NCBI RefSeq assembly: GCF_020379485.1
Contig: NW_026016656.1
Coordinates: 45,630 to 109,629 of the forward strand
Direction: 5' to 3'
DNA from: Brassica napus
Lineage: Eukaryota; Streptophyta; Magnoliopsida; Brassicales; Brassicaceae
DNA: 64,000 nucleotides
Of the stretch, positions 10,487-23,000 are shown one piece after another. The notes beneath the pieces were generated by a model, which saw only the letters and a list, made by a program, of their open reading frames with translations, had not been told where the DNA came from and did not search any database. Both the position numbers and the translations under genes were made by a program. Each line of letters begins with the position of its first letter. Position 1 is the first letter of the stretch.

Positions 10487-12946
10487 TGTGACACCCCCGA
10501 TCTGGTCTAAGTATAAGTTGACTCGACCAGCCGTGCAACAATCAAACAAGAACATGCACAGCCGATCACTCGTAACTGAAACCAAACCGAGAAGCCACAA
10601 TGTGTACATAAACGACTAACCCGAAGTTCCCGAAATAAATCCAGGTACCTTAGGCCAACCGCCTAAGTACACATATCCTATTAGGTACAACCCGAGGCTT
10701 TACAACCTTAAGAGTAATACCCAATAGTTGGTTCGTCCGGACAAGGACTAATATCATATGGAACCCGTACTTTAAAAAAAACATTCTTTATATATCATTT
10801 AAAAGAATCTTACAAAATCTTATAGATTAACCTCGAGGTTTTCGGTCAACAAACCTTATACATAAGTATATCAAAACGACTGCAAGGATAATAAAACTAC
10901 CGCTGGCTAATGCCGTTCCTTCCCGTCCTAGAGTAAAGGTCTCCCACCTACTGGTTACCTGCATATCAAATGAGTCATGAGTAACTAGTTTACTCAGTGA
11001 GTCTAATCCCACACCCAAACACATATCAATAGTATCCCGAGCAAGCGACACCATTTGAATGCAGTGGAATTATATTCCATAATTAATATAATTATAAGGC
11101 CTCTCAATCCATCCATGTGAATCTATCTTAAACATCACCTCCACGATACCCGCCAATCACTCATACTCTTAATATATATATATATATGCTAAACCCGGAA
11201 AACCACCAAGGCTAACCGAGCCTAACGGGGAATAAATATAACCATCATCTCCATCAGATATTCCAAGATAGAACATCCAACGCTGCATGCAGTTACACGG
11301 CCTCCAGGGTGCGACCCCATCATCGTGTCTTCATGACCTTGATCCATATCGCAGGACCAATTCACGGCAATGCGGGACTTTCGGGAGAGTGAGTATACAA
11401 TAAGACTTCACATGATTCACACTTATTAATAGAATACTTATAGATTAGTACTTGAGAACAAGTACTAAGGCTCGGGATAACCTCAAAGAATTATTCTTAT
11501 TAATTCTTAAGTATTTAAACTAGATAAATACTTCATATATAAATATAGATCAAGGGATAATACTTAATCAATCAACCATAATTACTCCTTAATTAATCCA
11601 TGATTAATCCTTAATTAATCAATGATTATCCCTTAATTAATTCATGATTAATTCTTAATTAATCAACCATATTCAATATGCAATCATGCATACTCATTCA
11701 TAATTCATTCATCATCTATCTAGACTCACCTTTAAATCCATGAGATTGGCTAAGGAAGACTAGACTCGAGCTCAAGCTAATCACACTTCACTTCTGGATC
11801 ACTCTCGGTTCAGAACCATCACAAGGATCCGGCTGATCCGAATACTCTCCTTGGCCATCTGAATTCAAAACATAACAGTTGGAACATAAGGTTCACTAGT
11901 CTGGTTCAAGAAGAAACTCAACTCAGTTCATAACATTTCAGTTCAGTTCTCTCATATCAGTTCGGTTCAAGACAGATTGATACCATGTTCAGCTCGGTTC
12001 AAGCTTTAACAATTTAACTCGGTTCATATCAGCTTAGTTCATGCTCAGCTAACTCCGGTTCTAATCAGTTCCCAACAGCTTAACTCGGTTATACTCAGAC
12101 GACATCAGTTCAAGACAATTTCAGACCATAGACAGCTCGGCTCAGATCAGATCAGAACATACTCAGCTCAATTCAGTTCTAAACAAGATCAAATCAGTTC
12201 GGTTTAATTCCCATAATTCTTATCAGTTCGTCTACTGGTTCTATGAGACTGATTAAATCATAAACCAACCAAGACTGAAGAGAACAAGACCTTAGACAAC
12301 TGATCCTGACAGGTTAACCAACATACAGCAATTGGTTCTCATCAAAACATGGCTGAATCAAGAAGCTGAAGCTTACCGGTTTTACTCAACTAATTAAACT
12401 TGACTGGTTGTCTCTCTTCAAGCTAACCACGAATTAACCTGATCAACACCACAAGAATCCATGGTTGGATTTATTCAGAATTTATCTCCAGTGTAGGCAA
12501 ACCAACAAAACTTCTCACAGAAACTGATCCACAACCATCTTACCGATCAAAATCAAAGGCTGAAGAACATGGGTGATTCTAAACTTCAGGACACCAAATC
12601 TTCAGCTCTTAACCACACAAAACTCACTGATTAAAGTCACAGGATGGTGAGAAAGGTTTGTCCATGCTCAATTCTCTTCTCTGAATTTTTTTCTGAATTT
12701 TTCAACTAGTTTTTCTCACAAATTTTTCTCTCTTCTTTCTCTCTTTCTCTCTGAATTTTTCTCTGGTTTTTCTTGCAGGTTATGAACGTCCAGAGGAGAG
12801 AAGATGGTGTTTTATAACATAAGAAGTTGCTTCAGGTGAGGGTTTCCTTAAACCAAAGCAAGTTGCTGTCTTTTCCCTCCTTTGAAGAAAGATTATTTTG
12901 TTTTTATTAAACAAGCAACCAGCTTGTGACTTTCATGTGACTTTAG
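10487..12946 (-). repeat. 5' LTR of element B, truncated
   Basis: 2460 bp matching 4235-6696. The match ends at CTTTAG (12946); the remaining 379 bp present at 6697-7075, which would be the 5' end of this LTR, are absent. Element A's pol sequence follows after a few bases. No target duplication can be found, so the deletion removed the element-host junction. Confidence 0.85.
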
Positions 12947-12951
12947 CCTGA

Positions 12952-13019
12952 AAGGAAAGGTCTGCAGCCTGATCATCGACGGTGCAAGGAAAGGTCTGCA
13001 GCCTGATCATCGACGGTGG
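12952..13019 (+). repeat. 34-bp direct duplication at the B/A deletion junction
   Basis: A 34-bp unit starting AAGGAAAGGTCTGCAG occurs at 12952-12985 and again at 12986-13019. The unit codes for the start of protease. As 34 is not a multiple of three, the first copy is out of frame with pol and meets a TGA. Looks like a repair scar. Confidence 0.85.
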
Positions 13020-16000
13020 AAGCTGTGTTAATGTTGCTAGCGAGACAATGGTGAAGAAGCTTGGTTTGAAAGCTCAAAAACATCCTAAACCTTACCGGCT
13101 GCAATGGCTTAATGAAGAGGGCGAGTTGAGGGTATCTACTCAGGTTTCTATACCCTTGTCCATTGGAAGGTATGAAGATGACATTCTCTGTGATGTGATA
13201 CCCATGGAAGGCAGCCACATACTACTAGGAAGGCCTTGGCAGTTTGATAGGTGTGTCATCCATGATGGCTTCACTAACAAACATTCTTTTGAGTTCAACG
13301 GCAAGCGAACTGTATTGGTACCTCTAACTCCTAAAGAAGTACATGAAGATCAGCTTCAGCTTCAGAAGAAGAAAGAGGTTGATCTCAAACCAGATAAGCA
13401 ACACAACTTCTATGCTAAAGCTAGTGAAATCAAAAGATCTCTTTATTCTCATCAATCGGTTCTCTTATTTATTTTTAAAGAATCTCTTTTGTCTCTAACT
13501 GATTGTACACCGGTGTATCCGAGTGAGATGTCAGCTCTTTTACAGGAATACCAGGATGTATTTCCAGAAGATAATCCCATAGGTTTGCCACCTATTCGAG
13601 GGATTGAGCATCAGATTGATTTTGTACCAGGAGCTACTCTTCCCAACAGACCAGCCTACAGAACTAACCCTGTGGAAACCAAGGAGCTACAAAGACAGAT
13701 TGAGGAACTGATGGAGAAAGGCCATATCCGTGAGAGTATGAGTCCATGTGCTGTACCTGTGCTCCTTGTGCCTAAGAAAGATGGGAGCTGGCGCATGTGT
13801 GTTGATTGTAGAGCAATCAACAACATAACAGTGAAGTATCGCCACCCTATTCCTAGATTAGATGATATGCTTGATGAATTGCATGGTTCTAGTGTCTTTT
13901 CTAAGATAGATTTGAAGAGTGGATATCATCAAATTAGAATGAAAGAGGGAGATGAGTGGAAAACAGCCTTTAAGACTAAGCATGGGTTGTATGAGTGGTT
14001 AGTCATGCCTTTTGGATTAACCAATGCTCCTAGTACTTTTATGAGATTGATGAACCATGTGCTTAGATCCTTCATAGGCTTGTTTGTGGTAGTATACTTT
14101 GATGATATCCTTGTCTACTCTAAGAGTTTAGAAGAGCATATAAAACATCTTAGGACTGTTCTTGATGTCTTGAAGAAAGAAAAGCTATTTGCTAATCTTA
14201 AGAAATGCACTTTTTGTACGGATAACTTGGTCTTTTTAGGCTTTGTTGTGAGTGCAGATGGAGTAAAGGTAGATCAGGAAAAGGTGAGAGCAATTCAAGA
14301 ATGGCCGATTCCTAAAACCATAAGTGAAGTACGAAGCTTCCATGGATTAGCTGGCTTCTACCGACGGTTTGTGAAAGACTTTAGCACCATAGCAGCTCCA
14401 TTGACTGAAGTAATCAAGAAAGAAGTCGGATTCAAGTGGGGAGAAGCACAAGAACTTGCCTTTCAATGCCTAAAAGAGAAGCTTACTAATGCCCCTCTTC
14501 TTATACTTCCTGATTTCAATAAAACTTTTGAAATTGAATGTGATGCCTCAGGAATTGGAATTGGTGCTGTTCTTATGCAGGAAAAGAGACCCATAGCTTA
14601 TTTCAGTGAGAAACTTGGAGGCGCCACTCTCAACTATGCAACTTATGATAAGGAATTGTATGCCTTGGTGAGAGCTTTGCAGACTTGGCAGCATTACTTG
14701 TGGCCCAAGGAGTTTGTGATACACACGGATCATGAGTCTCTCAAGTACTTGAAAGGACAGAACAAGCTCAGCAAGAGACACGCAAGATGGGTAGAATTCA
14801 TAGAAACCTTTCCTTATGTCATCAAGTACAAACAAGGTAAAGAAAACATAGTTGCTGATGCACTATCTCGAAGGTATGTTCTCTTAAACACTCTTGATGC
14901 TAAGCTGTTAGGTTTTGAGCAGATTAAAGAGATGTATGAATCTGATCCAGATTTTAAAGAAGCTTATAACTCTTGTGAGAAATTTGCTGCTGGACATTAT
15001 TTTAGACATGATGGATTCCTCTTTTATGATAATAGACTGTGTGTGCCTAATTGCTCTTTGAGAGATTTGTTTGTTAGGGAATCACATGGAGGGAGTCTCA
15101 TGGGTCACTTTGGTATTGCAAAGACTCTTAAAACCTTGCAGGATCATTTCTTTTGGCCTCGGATGAAAAGTGATGTGGAGAAACTATGTGAGAGATGTGC
15201 AACTTGCAAGCAAGCTAAGTCTAAGGTTCAGTCTCACGGTTTGTATACTCCTCTCCCTATTCCTTATCATCCTTGGAATGACATATCTATGGATTTCATT
15301 GTTGGATTGCCTAGAACTAGGACGGGGAAGGATTCTATCTTTGTTGTTGTTGACAGGTTCTCAAAAATGGCACATTTCATAGCATGTCACAAAACTGATG
15401 ATGCATTGCATGTAGCTAATCTGTTCTTTAAGGAGATTGTGCGTTTACATGGCATGCCTAGGACCATAGTTTCTGATAGAGATACTAAGTTTCTTAGTTA
15501 TTTTTGGAAAACTCTTTGGTCTAAGCTAGGCACTAAGTTGTTGTTCTCCACTACTTGTCATCCGCAAACTGATGGACAGACTGAAGTAGTTAATAGAACT
15601 CTAGGAACACTCTTGCGTGCATTCATTAAGAAGAATCTGAAATCTTGGGAAGACTATCTGCCACATTGTGAATTTGCATATAATCATGCTGTGCATTCTG
15701 CTTCTAAGTTTTCACCCTTTGAAATTGTTTATGGGTTCAATCCCACCTCTCCTTTGGATTTAATTCCTTTACCTGAGTGTGAAAGGGTCAGTTTGGATGG
15801 CAAAAAGAAGGCAGAGATGGTGAAACAACTCCACGAGCAAGCTAGGCTCAACATTGAAGAGAAAACTAAGCAGTATGTCAAGCATGCCAACAAAGGAAGG
15901 CGTGAGATGGTCTTTAAGGAGGGTGATAAAGTTTGGGTTCATTTGAGAAAAGAGAGGTTTCCTAATGAGAGGAAGTCAAAGCTTATGCCAAGAATTGATG

Positions 16001-16401
16001 GACCTTTTGAGATCACAAAGAAGATCAGCAACAATGCCTACAAGATTGATCTCCAAGGTAAGTATGATGTGAGTAATAGCTTCAATGTTACTGACTTGAT
16101 CCCTTTTATTGCAGATGAACCTGATTTGAGGTCAAATCCTTTTCAAGAGGGAGGGGATGATATGATCATGGACCAGCCAGCTGATGGAGATAGAGATGGC
16201 GAGTTTAGAGATGAACCAGCTGAAGAAGATGAGGTCTTAACCATTCCTAAAGGTCCCATGACTCGAGCCAGAGCTAGGAAACTCAAAGAAGCTATTGGAG
16301 GACTAATCAGGAAGTCCTTGGAGCAAGAAGAATGTCTTGGAGGAAGCTTGATACTTCAAGATACGCTTATCACCATTCAAGCCATCTTACCATCAAGTTG
16401 A
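12982..16401 (+). CDS. pol: Element A Pol: protease, reverse transcriptase, RNase H, integrase with CR tail
   Basis: Intact frame of about 1139 codons, lacking its natural upstream Gag part; the GTG at 12982 is only where the open frame begins. Protease: IIDGGS, catalytic Asp near residue 11, with DGGS instead of DSG/DTG. Reverse transcriptase: [17 protein letters not shown], and YFDD at 372-375. RNase [10 protein letters not shown], Asp near 521, then HTDHESL and ADALSRR. Integrase: HHCC zinc finger (His near 702, CERCATC near 735), then the catalytic D, D, E in [13 protein letters not shown] and DGQTEVV. After the DGPF motif (near 1007) there is no canonical chromodomain. The last 80 residues are encoded inside the 3' LTR and include [14 protein letters not shown], as in the CR domain of centromeric CRM elements. 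All catalytic residues are present, but without Gag it is probably silent. Confidence 0.93.
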   Translation: MQGKVCSLIIDGGSCVNVASETMVKKLGLKAQKHPKPYRLQWLNEEGELRVSTQVSIPLSIGRYEDDILCDVIPMEGSHILLGRPWQFDRCVIHDGFTNKHSFEFNGKRTVLVPLTPKEVHEDQLQLQKKKEVDLKPDKQHNFYAKASEIKRSLYSHQSVLLFIFKESLLSLTDCTPVYPSEMSALLQEYQDVFPEDNPIGLPPIRGIEHQIDFVPGATLPNRPAYRTNPVETKELQRQIEELMEKGHIRESMSPCAVPVLLVPKKDGSWRMCVDCRAINNITVKYRHPIPRLDDMLDELHGSSVFSKIDLKSGYHQIRMKEGDEWKTAFKTKHGLYEWLVMPFGLTNAPSTFMRLMNHVLRSFIGLFVVVYFDDILVYSKSLEEHIKHLRTVLDVLKKEKLFANLKKCTFCTDNLVFLGFVVSADGVKVDQEKVRAIQEWPIPKTISEVRSFHGLAGFYRRFVKDFSTIAAPLTEVIKKEVGFKWGEAQELAFQCLKEKLTNAPLLILPDFNKTFEIECDASGIGIGAVLMQEKRPIAYFSEKLGGATLNYATYDKELYALVRALQTWQHYLWPKEFVIHTDHESLKYLKGQNKLSKRHARWVEFIETFPYVIKYKQGKENIVADALSRRYVLLNTLDAKLLGFEQIKEMYESDPDFKEAYNSCEKFAAGHYFRHDGFLFYDNRLCVPNCSLRDLFVRESHGGSLMGHFGIAKTLKTLQDHFFWPRMKSDVEKLCERCATCKQAKSKVQSHGLYTPLPIPYHPWNDISMDFIVGLPRTRTGKDSIFVVVDRFSKMAHFIACHKTDDALHVANLFFKEIVRLHGMPRTIVSDRDTKFLSYFWKTLWSKLGTKLLFSTTCHPQTDGQTEVVNRTLGTLLRAFIKKNLKSWEDYLPHCEFAYNHAVHSASKFSPFEIVYGFNPTSPLDLIPLPECERVSLDGKKKAEMVKQLHEQARLNIEEKTKQYVKHANKGRREMVFKEGDKVWVHLRKERFPNERKSKLMPRIDGPFEITKKISNNAYKIDLQGKYDVSNSFNVTDLIPFIADEPDLRSNPFQEGGDDMIMDQPADGDRDGEFRDEPAEEDEVLTIPKGPMTRARARKLKEAIGGLIRKSLEQEECLGGSLILQDTLITIQAILPSS
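16146..16157 (+). other. Polypurine tract of element A
   Basis: AGAGGGAGGGGA directly before the TGATATG of the 3' LTR. It lies inside the pol reading frame and encodes part of the acidic linker before the integrase tail. Confidence 0.85.
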
Positions 16402-17007
16402 GTATCATCTAGGCTAGCAAGCTATGTGTGCTCTTTTCCTATCATTGTTTTTGTCCCATTGGGTTTTGCAATGATAGGTTTTTAACGAGGCCATAGTCTT
16501 GCTATCTTATCACCTAGTTGATACTCTCGGACCAAACCACATGAAGAACCTTATGCTATCTTTATTTCTAAGTATTTATGTCTTTCATTTTCGAAAACTC
16601 TATCTAAGTTATGTCTTTATTTCTACATTAATTGGAGGAGCCTGTTCCTTTAATTTCGAAATGCTTGGAGCCTGTTCCAAGCCTTTCACTATATATATGT
16701 GTAACTCGGCAACCCTAGCATCTATCAAGTTTTCTTTCACTTAAACCTTTGTGTTTTCTTCTCCCTTGCTTTCACGAGTTAAGAGAGTGTCTGGTGTGTA
16801 GTATCCAGTCTGTTGGTGTGTAATATCCAACACCCAAGGGCTTTAGAAAGGTGTGTCATATCCGATCCAAGTCTAGGAGTATCAAGGAGCCTTTCCGCAG
16901 CCTCTTGTGTCACCATTCGATCCACAGCCTTGATAAACTCGAGTCTTTGATTCGTTTATGCAAGGATCTATCCAAACCATCCAGAGAAGGGTCCTAGGAT
17001 CTCATTA
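16158..17007 (+). repeat. 3' LTR of element A
   Basis: 850 bp, five substitutions and no indels relative to 1620-2469. The pol stop codon lies at 16399-16401, 244 bp in. It ends CTCATTA, followed by GAATAACTTTG of the satellite. Confidence 0.9.
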
Positions 17008-17012
17008 GAATA
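17008..17012 (+). repeat. Target-site duplication of element A (right)
   Basis: GAATA against GAATC on the left. The satellite then continues as ACTTTGTAAG in the correct phase. Confidence 0.7.
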
Positions 17013-20000
17013 ACTTTGTAAGAAGCTTGATTTGGATACATAAAGTGGTGTAGAATCACCAGGAAGTTGAATAAATCTCATAGGAGTTGGCAAGAAGAAG
17101 TTATCCCACTTTCAAATCAGGTGATTCCAGTTTCCCAGTTTGGGAATAGCACAGCTTCTTCGTCGTTCCAATCAAACCAGGATGAATCACTTTGTAAGAA
17201 GCTTGATTTGGATACATAAAGTGGTGGAGAATCACCAGGAAGTTGAATAAATCTCATAGGAGTTGGCAAGAAGAAGTTATCCCATTTTCAAATCAGGTGA
17301 TTCTAGTTTCCCAGTTTGGGAATAGCACAGCTTCTTCGTCGTTCCAATCAAACCAGGATGAATCACTTTGTAAGAAGCTTGATTTGGATACATAAATGGT
17401 GGAGAATCACCAGGAAGTTGAATAAATCTCATAGGAGTTGGATGATGAAAGTTATCCACTTTCAAATCAGGTGATTCCAGTTTCCCAGTTTGGGAATAGC
17501 AAGCTTCTTCGTCGTTCCAATCAAACCAGGATGAATCTCTTTGTGAGAAGCTTGATTTGGATACATAAAGTGGTGGAGAATCACCAGGAAGTTGAATAAA
17601 TCTCATAGGAGTTGGGATGAAGAAGTTATCCCACTTTCAAATCAGGTGATTCCAGTTTCCCAGTTTGGGAATAGCACAGCTTCTTCGTCGTTCCAATCAA
17701 ACCAGGATGAATCACTTTGTAAGAAGCTTGATTTGGATACATAAAGTGGTGGAGAATCACCAGGAAGTTGAATAAATCTCATAGGAGTTGGCATGAAGAA
17801 GTTATCCCACTTTCAAATCAGGTGATTCCAGTTTCCCAGTTTGGGAATAGCACAGCTTCTTCGTCGTTCCAATCAAACCAGGATGAATCACTTTGTAAGA
17901 AGCTTGATTTGGATACATAAAGTGGTGGAGAATCACCAGGAAGTTGAATAAATCTCATAGGAGTTGGGATGAAGAAGTTATCCCACTTTCAAATCAGGTG
18001 ATTCCAGTTTCCCAGTTTGGGAATAGCACAGCTTCTTCGTCGTTCCAATCAAACCAGGATGAATCACTTTGTGAGAAGCTTGATTTGGATACATAAAGTG
18101 GTGGAGAATCACCAGGAAGTTGAATAAATCTCATAGGAGTTGGGATGAAGAAGTTATCCCACTTTCAAATCAGGTGATTCCAGTTTCCCAGTTTGGGAAT
18201 AGCACAGCTTCTTCGTCGTTCCAATCAAACCAGGATGAATCACTTTGTAAGAAGCTTGATTTGGATACATAAAGTGGTGGAGAATCACCAGGAAGTTGAA
18301 TAAATCTCATAGGAGTTGGCAAGAAGAAGTTATCCCACTTTCAAATCAGGTGATTCCAGTTTCCCAGTTTGGGAATAGCACAGCTTCTTCGTCGTTCCAA
18401 TCAAACCAGGATGAATCACTTTGTAAGAAGCTTGATTTGGATACATAAAGTGGTGGAGAATCACCAGGAAGTTGAATAAATCTCATAGGAGTTGGGATGA
18501 AGAAGTTATCCCACTTTCAAATCAGGTGATTCCAGTTTCCCAGTTTGGGAATAGCACAGCTTCTTCGTCGTTCCAATCAAACCAGGATGAATCACTTTGT
18601 GAGAAGCTTGATTTGGATACATAAAGTGGTGGAGAATCACCAGGAAGTTGAATAAATCTCATAGGAGTTGGGATGAAGAAGTTATCCCACTTTCAAATCA
18701 GGTGATTCCAGTTTCCCAGTTTGGGAATAGCACAGCTTCTTCGTCGTTCCAATCAAACCAGGATGAATCACTTTGTGAGAAGCTTGATTTGGATACATAA
18801 AGTGGTGGAGAATCACCAGGAAGTTGAATAAATCTCATAGGAGTTGGGATGAAGAAGTTATCCCACTTTCAAATCAGGTGATTCCAGTTTCCCAGTTTGG
18901 GAATAGCACAGCTTCTTCGTCGTTCCAATCAAACCAGGATGAATCACTTTGTGAGAAGCTTGATTTGGATACATAAAGTGGTGGAGAATCACCAGGAAGT
19001 TGAATAAATCTCATAGGAGTTGGGATGAAGAAGTTATCCCACTTTCAAATCAGGTGATTCCAGTTTCCCAGTTTGGGAATAGCACAGCTTCTTCGTCGTT
19101 CCAATCAAACCAGGATGAATCACTTTGTAAGAAGCTTGATTTGGATACATAAAGTGGTGGAGAATCACCAGGAAGTTGAATAAATCTCATAGGAGTTGGG
19201 ATGAAGAAGTTATCCCACTTTCAAATCAGGTGATTCCAGTTTCCCAGTTTGGGAATAGCACAGCTTCTTCGTCGTTCCAATCAAACCAGGATGAATCTAT
19301 TTGTGAGAAGCTTGATTTGGATACATAAAGTGGTGGAGAATCACCAGGAAGTTGAATAAATCTCATAGGAGTTGGATGAAGAAGTTATCCCACTTTCAAA
19401 TCAGGTGATTCCAGTTTCCCAGTTTGGGAATAGCACAGCTTCTTCGTCGTTCCAATCAAACCAGGATGAATCACTTTGTGAGAAGCTTGATTTGGATACA
19501 TAAAGTGGTGGAGAATCACCAGGAAGTTGAATAAATCTCATAGGAGTTGGGATGAAGAAGTTATCCCACTTTCAAATCAGGTGATTCCAGTTTCCCAGTT
19601 TGGGAATAGCACAGCTTCTTCGTCGTTCCAATCAAACCAGGATGAATCACTTTGTGAGAAGCTTGATTTGGATACATAAAGTGGTGGAGAATCACCAGGA
19701 AGTTGAATAAATCTCATAGGAGTTGGGATGAAGAAGTTATCCCACTTTCAAATCAGGTAATTCCAGTTTCCCAGTTTGGGAATAGCACAGCTTCTTCGTC
19801 GTTCCATTCAAACCAGGATGAATCACTTTGTGAGAAGCTTGATTTGGATACATAAAGTGGTGGAGAATCACCAGGAAGTTGAATAAATCTCATAGGAGTT
19901 GGGATGAAGAAGTTATCCCACTTTCAAATCAGGTGATTCCAGTTTCCCAGTTTGGGAATAGCACAGCTTCTTCGTCCTTCCAATCAAACCAGGATGAATC

Positions 20001-23000
20001 ACTTTGTGAGAAGCTTGATTTGGATACATAAAGTGGTGGAGAATCACCAGGAAGTTGAATAAATCTCATAGGAGTTGGAGATGAAGAAGTTATCCCACTT
20101 TCAAATCAGGTGATTCCAGTTTCCCAGTTTGGGAATAGCACAGCTTCTTCGTCGTTCCAATCAAACCAGGATGAATCACTTTGTGAGAAGCTTGATTTGG
20201 ATACATAAAGTGGTGGAGAATCACCAGGAAGTTGAATAAATCTCATAGGAGTTGGGATGAAGAAGTTATCCCACTTTCAAATCAGGTGATTCCAGTTTCC
20301 CAGTTTGGGAATAGCACAGCTTCTTCGTCGTTCCAATCAAACCAGGATGAATCACTTTGTAAGAAGCTTGATTTGGATACATAAAGTGGTGGAGAATCAC
20401 CAGGAAGTTGAATAAATCTCATAGGAGTTGGGATGAAGAAGTTATCCCACTTTCAAATCAGGTGATTCCAGTTTCCCAGTTTGGGAATAGCACAGCTTCT
20501 TCTTCGTTCCAATCAAACCAGGATGAATCACTTTGTGAGAAGCTTGATTTGGATACATAAAGTGGTGGAGAATCACCAGGAAGTTGAATAATCTCATAGG
20601 AGTTGGGATGAAGAAGTTATCCCACTTTCAAATCAGGTGATTCCAGTTTCCCAGTTTGGGAATAGCACAGCTTCTTCGTCGTTCCAATCAAACCAGGATG
20701 AATCACTTTGTAAGAAGCTTGATTTGGATACATAAAGTGGTGGAGAATCACCAGGAAGTTGAATAAATCTCATAGGAGTTGGGATGAAGAAGTTATCCCA
20801 CTTTCAAATCAGGTGATTCCAGTTTCCCAGTTTGGGAATAGCACAGCTTCTTCGTCGTTCCAATCAAACCAGGATGAATCACTTTGTGAGAAGCTTGATT
20901 TGGATACATAAAGTGGTGGAGAATCACCAGGAAGTTGAATAAATCTCATAGGAGTTGGGATGAAGAAGTTATCCCACTTTCAAATCAGGTGATTCCAGTT
21001 TCCCAGTTTGGGAATAGCACAGCTTCTTCGTCGTTCCAATCAAACCAGGATGAATCACTTTGTAAGAAGCTTGATTTGGATACATAAAGTGGTGGAGAAT
21101 CACCAGGAAGTTGAATAAATCTCATAGGAGTTGGGATGAAGAAGTTATCCCACTTTCAAATCAGGTGATTCCAGTTTCCCAGTTTGGGAATAGCACAGCT
21201 TCTTCGTCGTTCCAATCAAACCAGGATGAATCACTTTGTGAGAAGCTTGATTTGGATACATAAAGTGGTGGAGAATCACCAGGAAGTTGAATAAATCTCA
21301 TAGGAGTTGGGATGAAGAAGTTATCCCACTTTCAAATCAGGTGATTCCAGTTTCCCAGTTTGGGAATAGCACAGCTTCTTCGTCGTTCCAATCAAACCAG
21401 GATGAATCACTTTGTGAGAAGCTTGATTTGGATACATAAAGTGGTGGAGAATCACCAGGAAGTTGAATAAATCTCATAGGAGTTGGGATGAAGAAGTTAT
21501 CCCACTTTCAAATCAGGTGATTCCAGTTTCCCAGTTTGGGAATAGCACAGCTTCTTCGTCGTTCCAATCAAACCAGGATGAATCACTTTGTGAGAAGCTT
21601 GATTTGGATACATAAAGTGGTGGAGAATCACCAGGAAGTTGAATAAATCTCATAGGAGTTGGGATGAAGAAGTTATCCCACTTTCAAATCAGGTGATTCC
21701 AGTTTCCCAGTTTGGGAATAGCACAGCTTCTTCGTCGTTCCAATCAAACCAGGATGAATCACTTTGTGAGAAGCTTGATTTGGATACATAAAGTGGTGGA
21801 GAATCACCAGGAAGTTGAATAAATCTCATAGGAGTTGGGATGAAGAAGTTATCCCACTTTCAAATCAGGTGATTCCAGTTTCCCAGTTTGGGAATAGCAC
21901 AGCTTCTTCGTCGTTCCAATCAAACCAGGATGAATCACTTTGTGAGAAGCTTGATTTGGATACATAAAGTGGTGGAGAATCACCAGGAAGTTGAATAAAT
22001 CTCATAGGAGTTGGGATGAAGAAGTTATCCCACTTTCAAATCAGGTGATTCCAGTTTCCCAGTTTGGGAATAGCACAGCTTCTTCGTCGTTCCAATCAAA
22101 CCAGGATGAATCACTTTGTGAGAAGCTTGATTTGGATACATAAAGTGGTGGAGAATCACCAGGAAGTTGAATAAATCTCATAGGAGTTGGGATGAAGAAG
22201 TTATCCCACTTTCAAATCAGGTGATTCCAGTTTCCCAGTTTGGGAATAGCACAGCTTCTTCGTCGTTCCAATCAAACCAGGATGAATCACTTTGTGAGAA
22301 GCTTGATTTGGATACATAAAGTGGTGGAGAATCACCAGGAAGTTGAATAAATCTCATAGGAGTTGGATGAAGAAGTTATCCCACTTTCAAATCAGGTGAT
22401 TCCAGTTTCCCAGTTTGGGAATAGCACAGCTTCTTCGTCGTTCCAATCAAACCAGGATGAATCACTTTGTGAGAAGCTTGATTTGGATACATAAAGTGGT
22501 GGAGAATCACCAGGAAGTTGAATAAATCTCATAGGAGTTGGGATGAAGAAGTTATCCCACTTTCAAATCAGGTGATTCCAGTTTCCCAGTTTGGGAATAG
22601 CACAGCTTCTTCGTCGTTCCAATCAAACCAGGATGAATCACTTTGTGAGAAGCTTGATTTGGATACATAAAGTGGTGGAGAATCACCAGGAAGTTGAATA
22701 AATCTCATAGGAGTTGGATGAAGAAGTTATCCCACTTTCAAATCAGGTGATTCCAGTTTCCCAGTTTGGGAATAGCACAGCTTCTTCGTCGTTCCAATCA
22801 AACCAGGATGAATCACTTTGTGAGAAGCTTGATTTGGATACATAAAGTGGTGGAGAATCACCAGGAAGTTGAATAAATCTCATAGGAGTTGGGATGAAGA
22901 AGTTATCCCACTTTCAAATCAGGTGATTCCAGTTTCCCAGTTTGGGAATAGCACAGCTTCTTCGTCGTTCCAATCAAACCAGGATGAATCACTTTGTGAG

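Larger units (their letters stand above)
4235..12946 (-). mobile_element. Element B: nested, minus-strand non-autonomous large-LTR retrotransposon
   Basis: Two long direct repeats (4235-7075 and 10487-12946) flank a 3.4-kb internal region without a long open frame. A reverse-complement tRNA-Met primer site sits next to 10487 and a pyrimidine tract next to 7075, so the element reads right to left. The LTR ends are TGTAATAACC and GGGGTGTCACA. The LTR copies differ by roughly 0.5% plus a few indels, so it is young. The internal region keeps decayed gag-like and integrase-like traces in the expected order on the minus strand, suggesting a degenerate Ty3/gypsy chromovirus (perhaps Tekay-like) mobilised in trans. 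Its own 5' LTR has lost 379 bp, and no target duplication remains. Confidence 0.85.
1620..17007 (+). mobile_element. Element A: CRM-type (CRB-like) Ty3/gypsy centromeric retrotransposon, carrying nested element B
   Basis: Complete LTR retrotransposon in the satellite. Order: 850-bp 5' LTR, tRNA-Met primer site, leader, gag, protease, reverse transcriptase, RNase H, integrase, polypurine tract, 850-bp 3' LTR. The order RT-RH-INT, YFDD, the GPF motif and a basic C-terminal tail running into the LTR instead of a canonical chromodomain place it in the CRM chromovirus group, which includes Brassica CRB. The two LTRs differ at five substitutions and no indels by my reading (0.6%). That suggests about 0.2 My under an assumed rate of 1.5e-8. 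Coding is interrupted at 4235 by minus-strand element B, so this copy cannot make a Gag-Pol fusion. Without B it would be about 6.7 kb. Confidence 0.92.

Noticed and set aside
12973..15382. Antisense and shifted frames inside pol (for example 14548-14835 minus, 15170-15382 plus)
   Set aside because: Shadows of the pol reading frame.
15990..16401. A chromodomain at the end of element A's integrase
   Set aside because: I see no aromatic-cage pattern; the tail is acidic then basic, matching the CR type instead.
16402..16600. An envelope-like third frame downstream of pol
   Set aside because: Pol ends inside the LTR in both gypsy elements, leaving no room for one.
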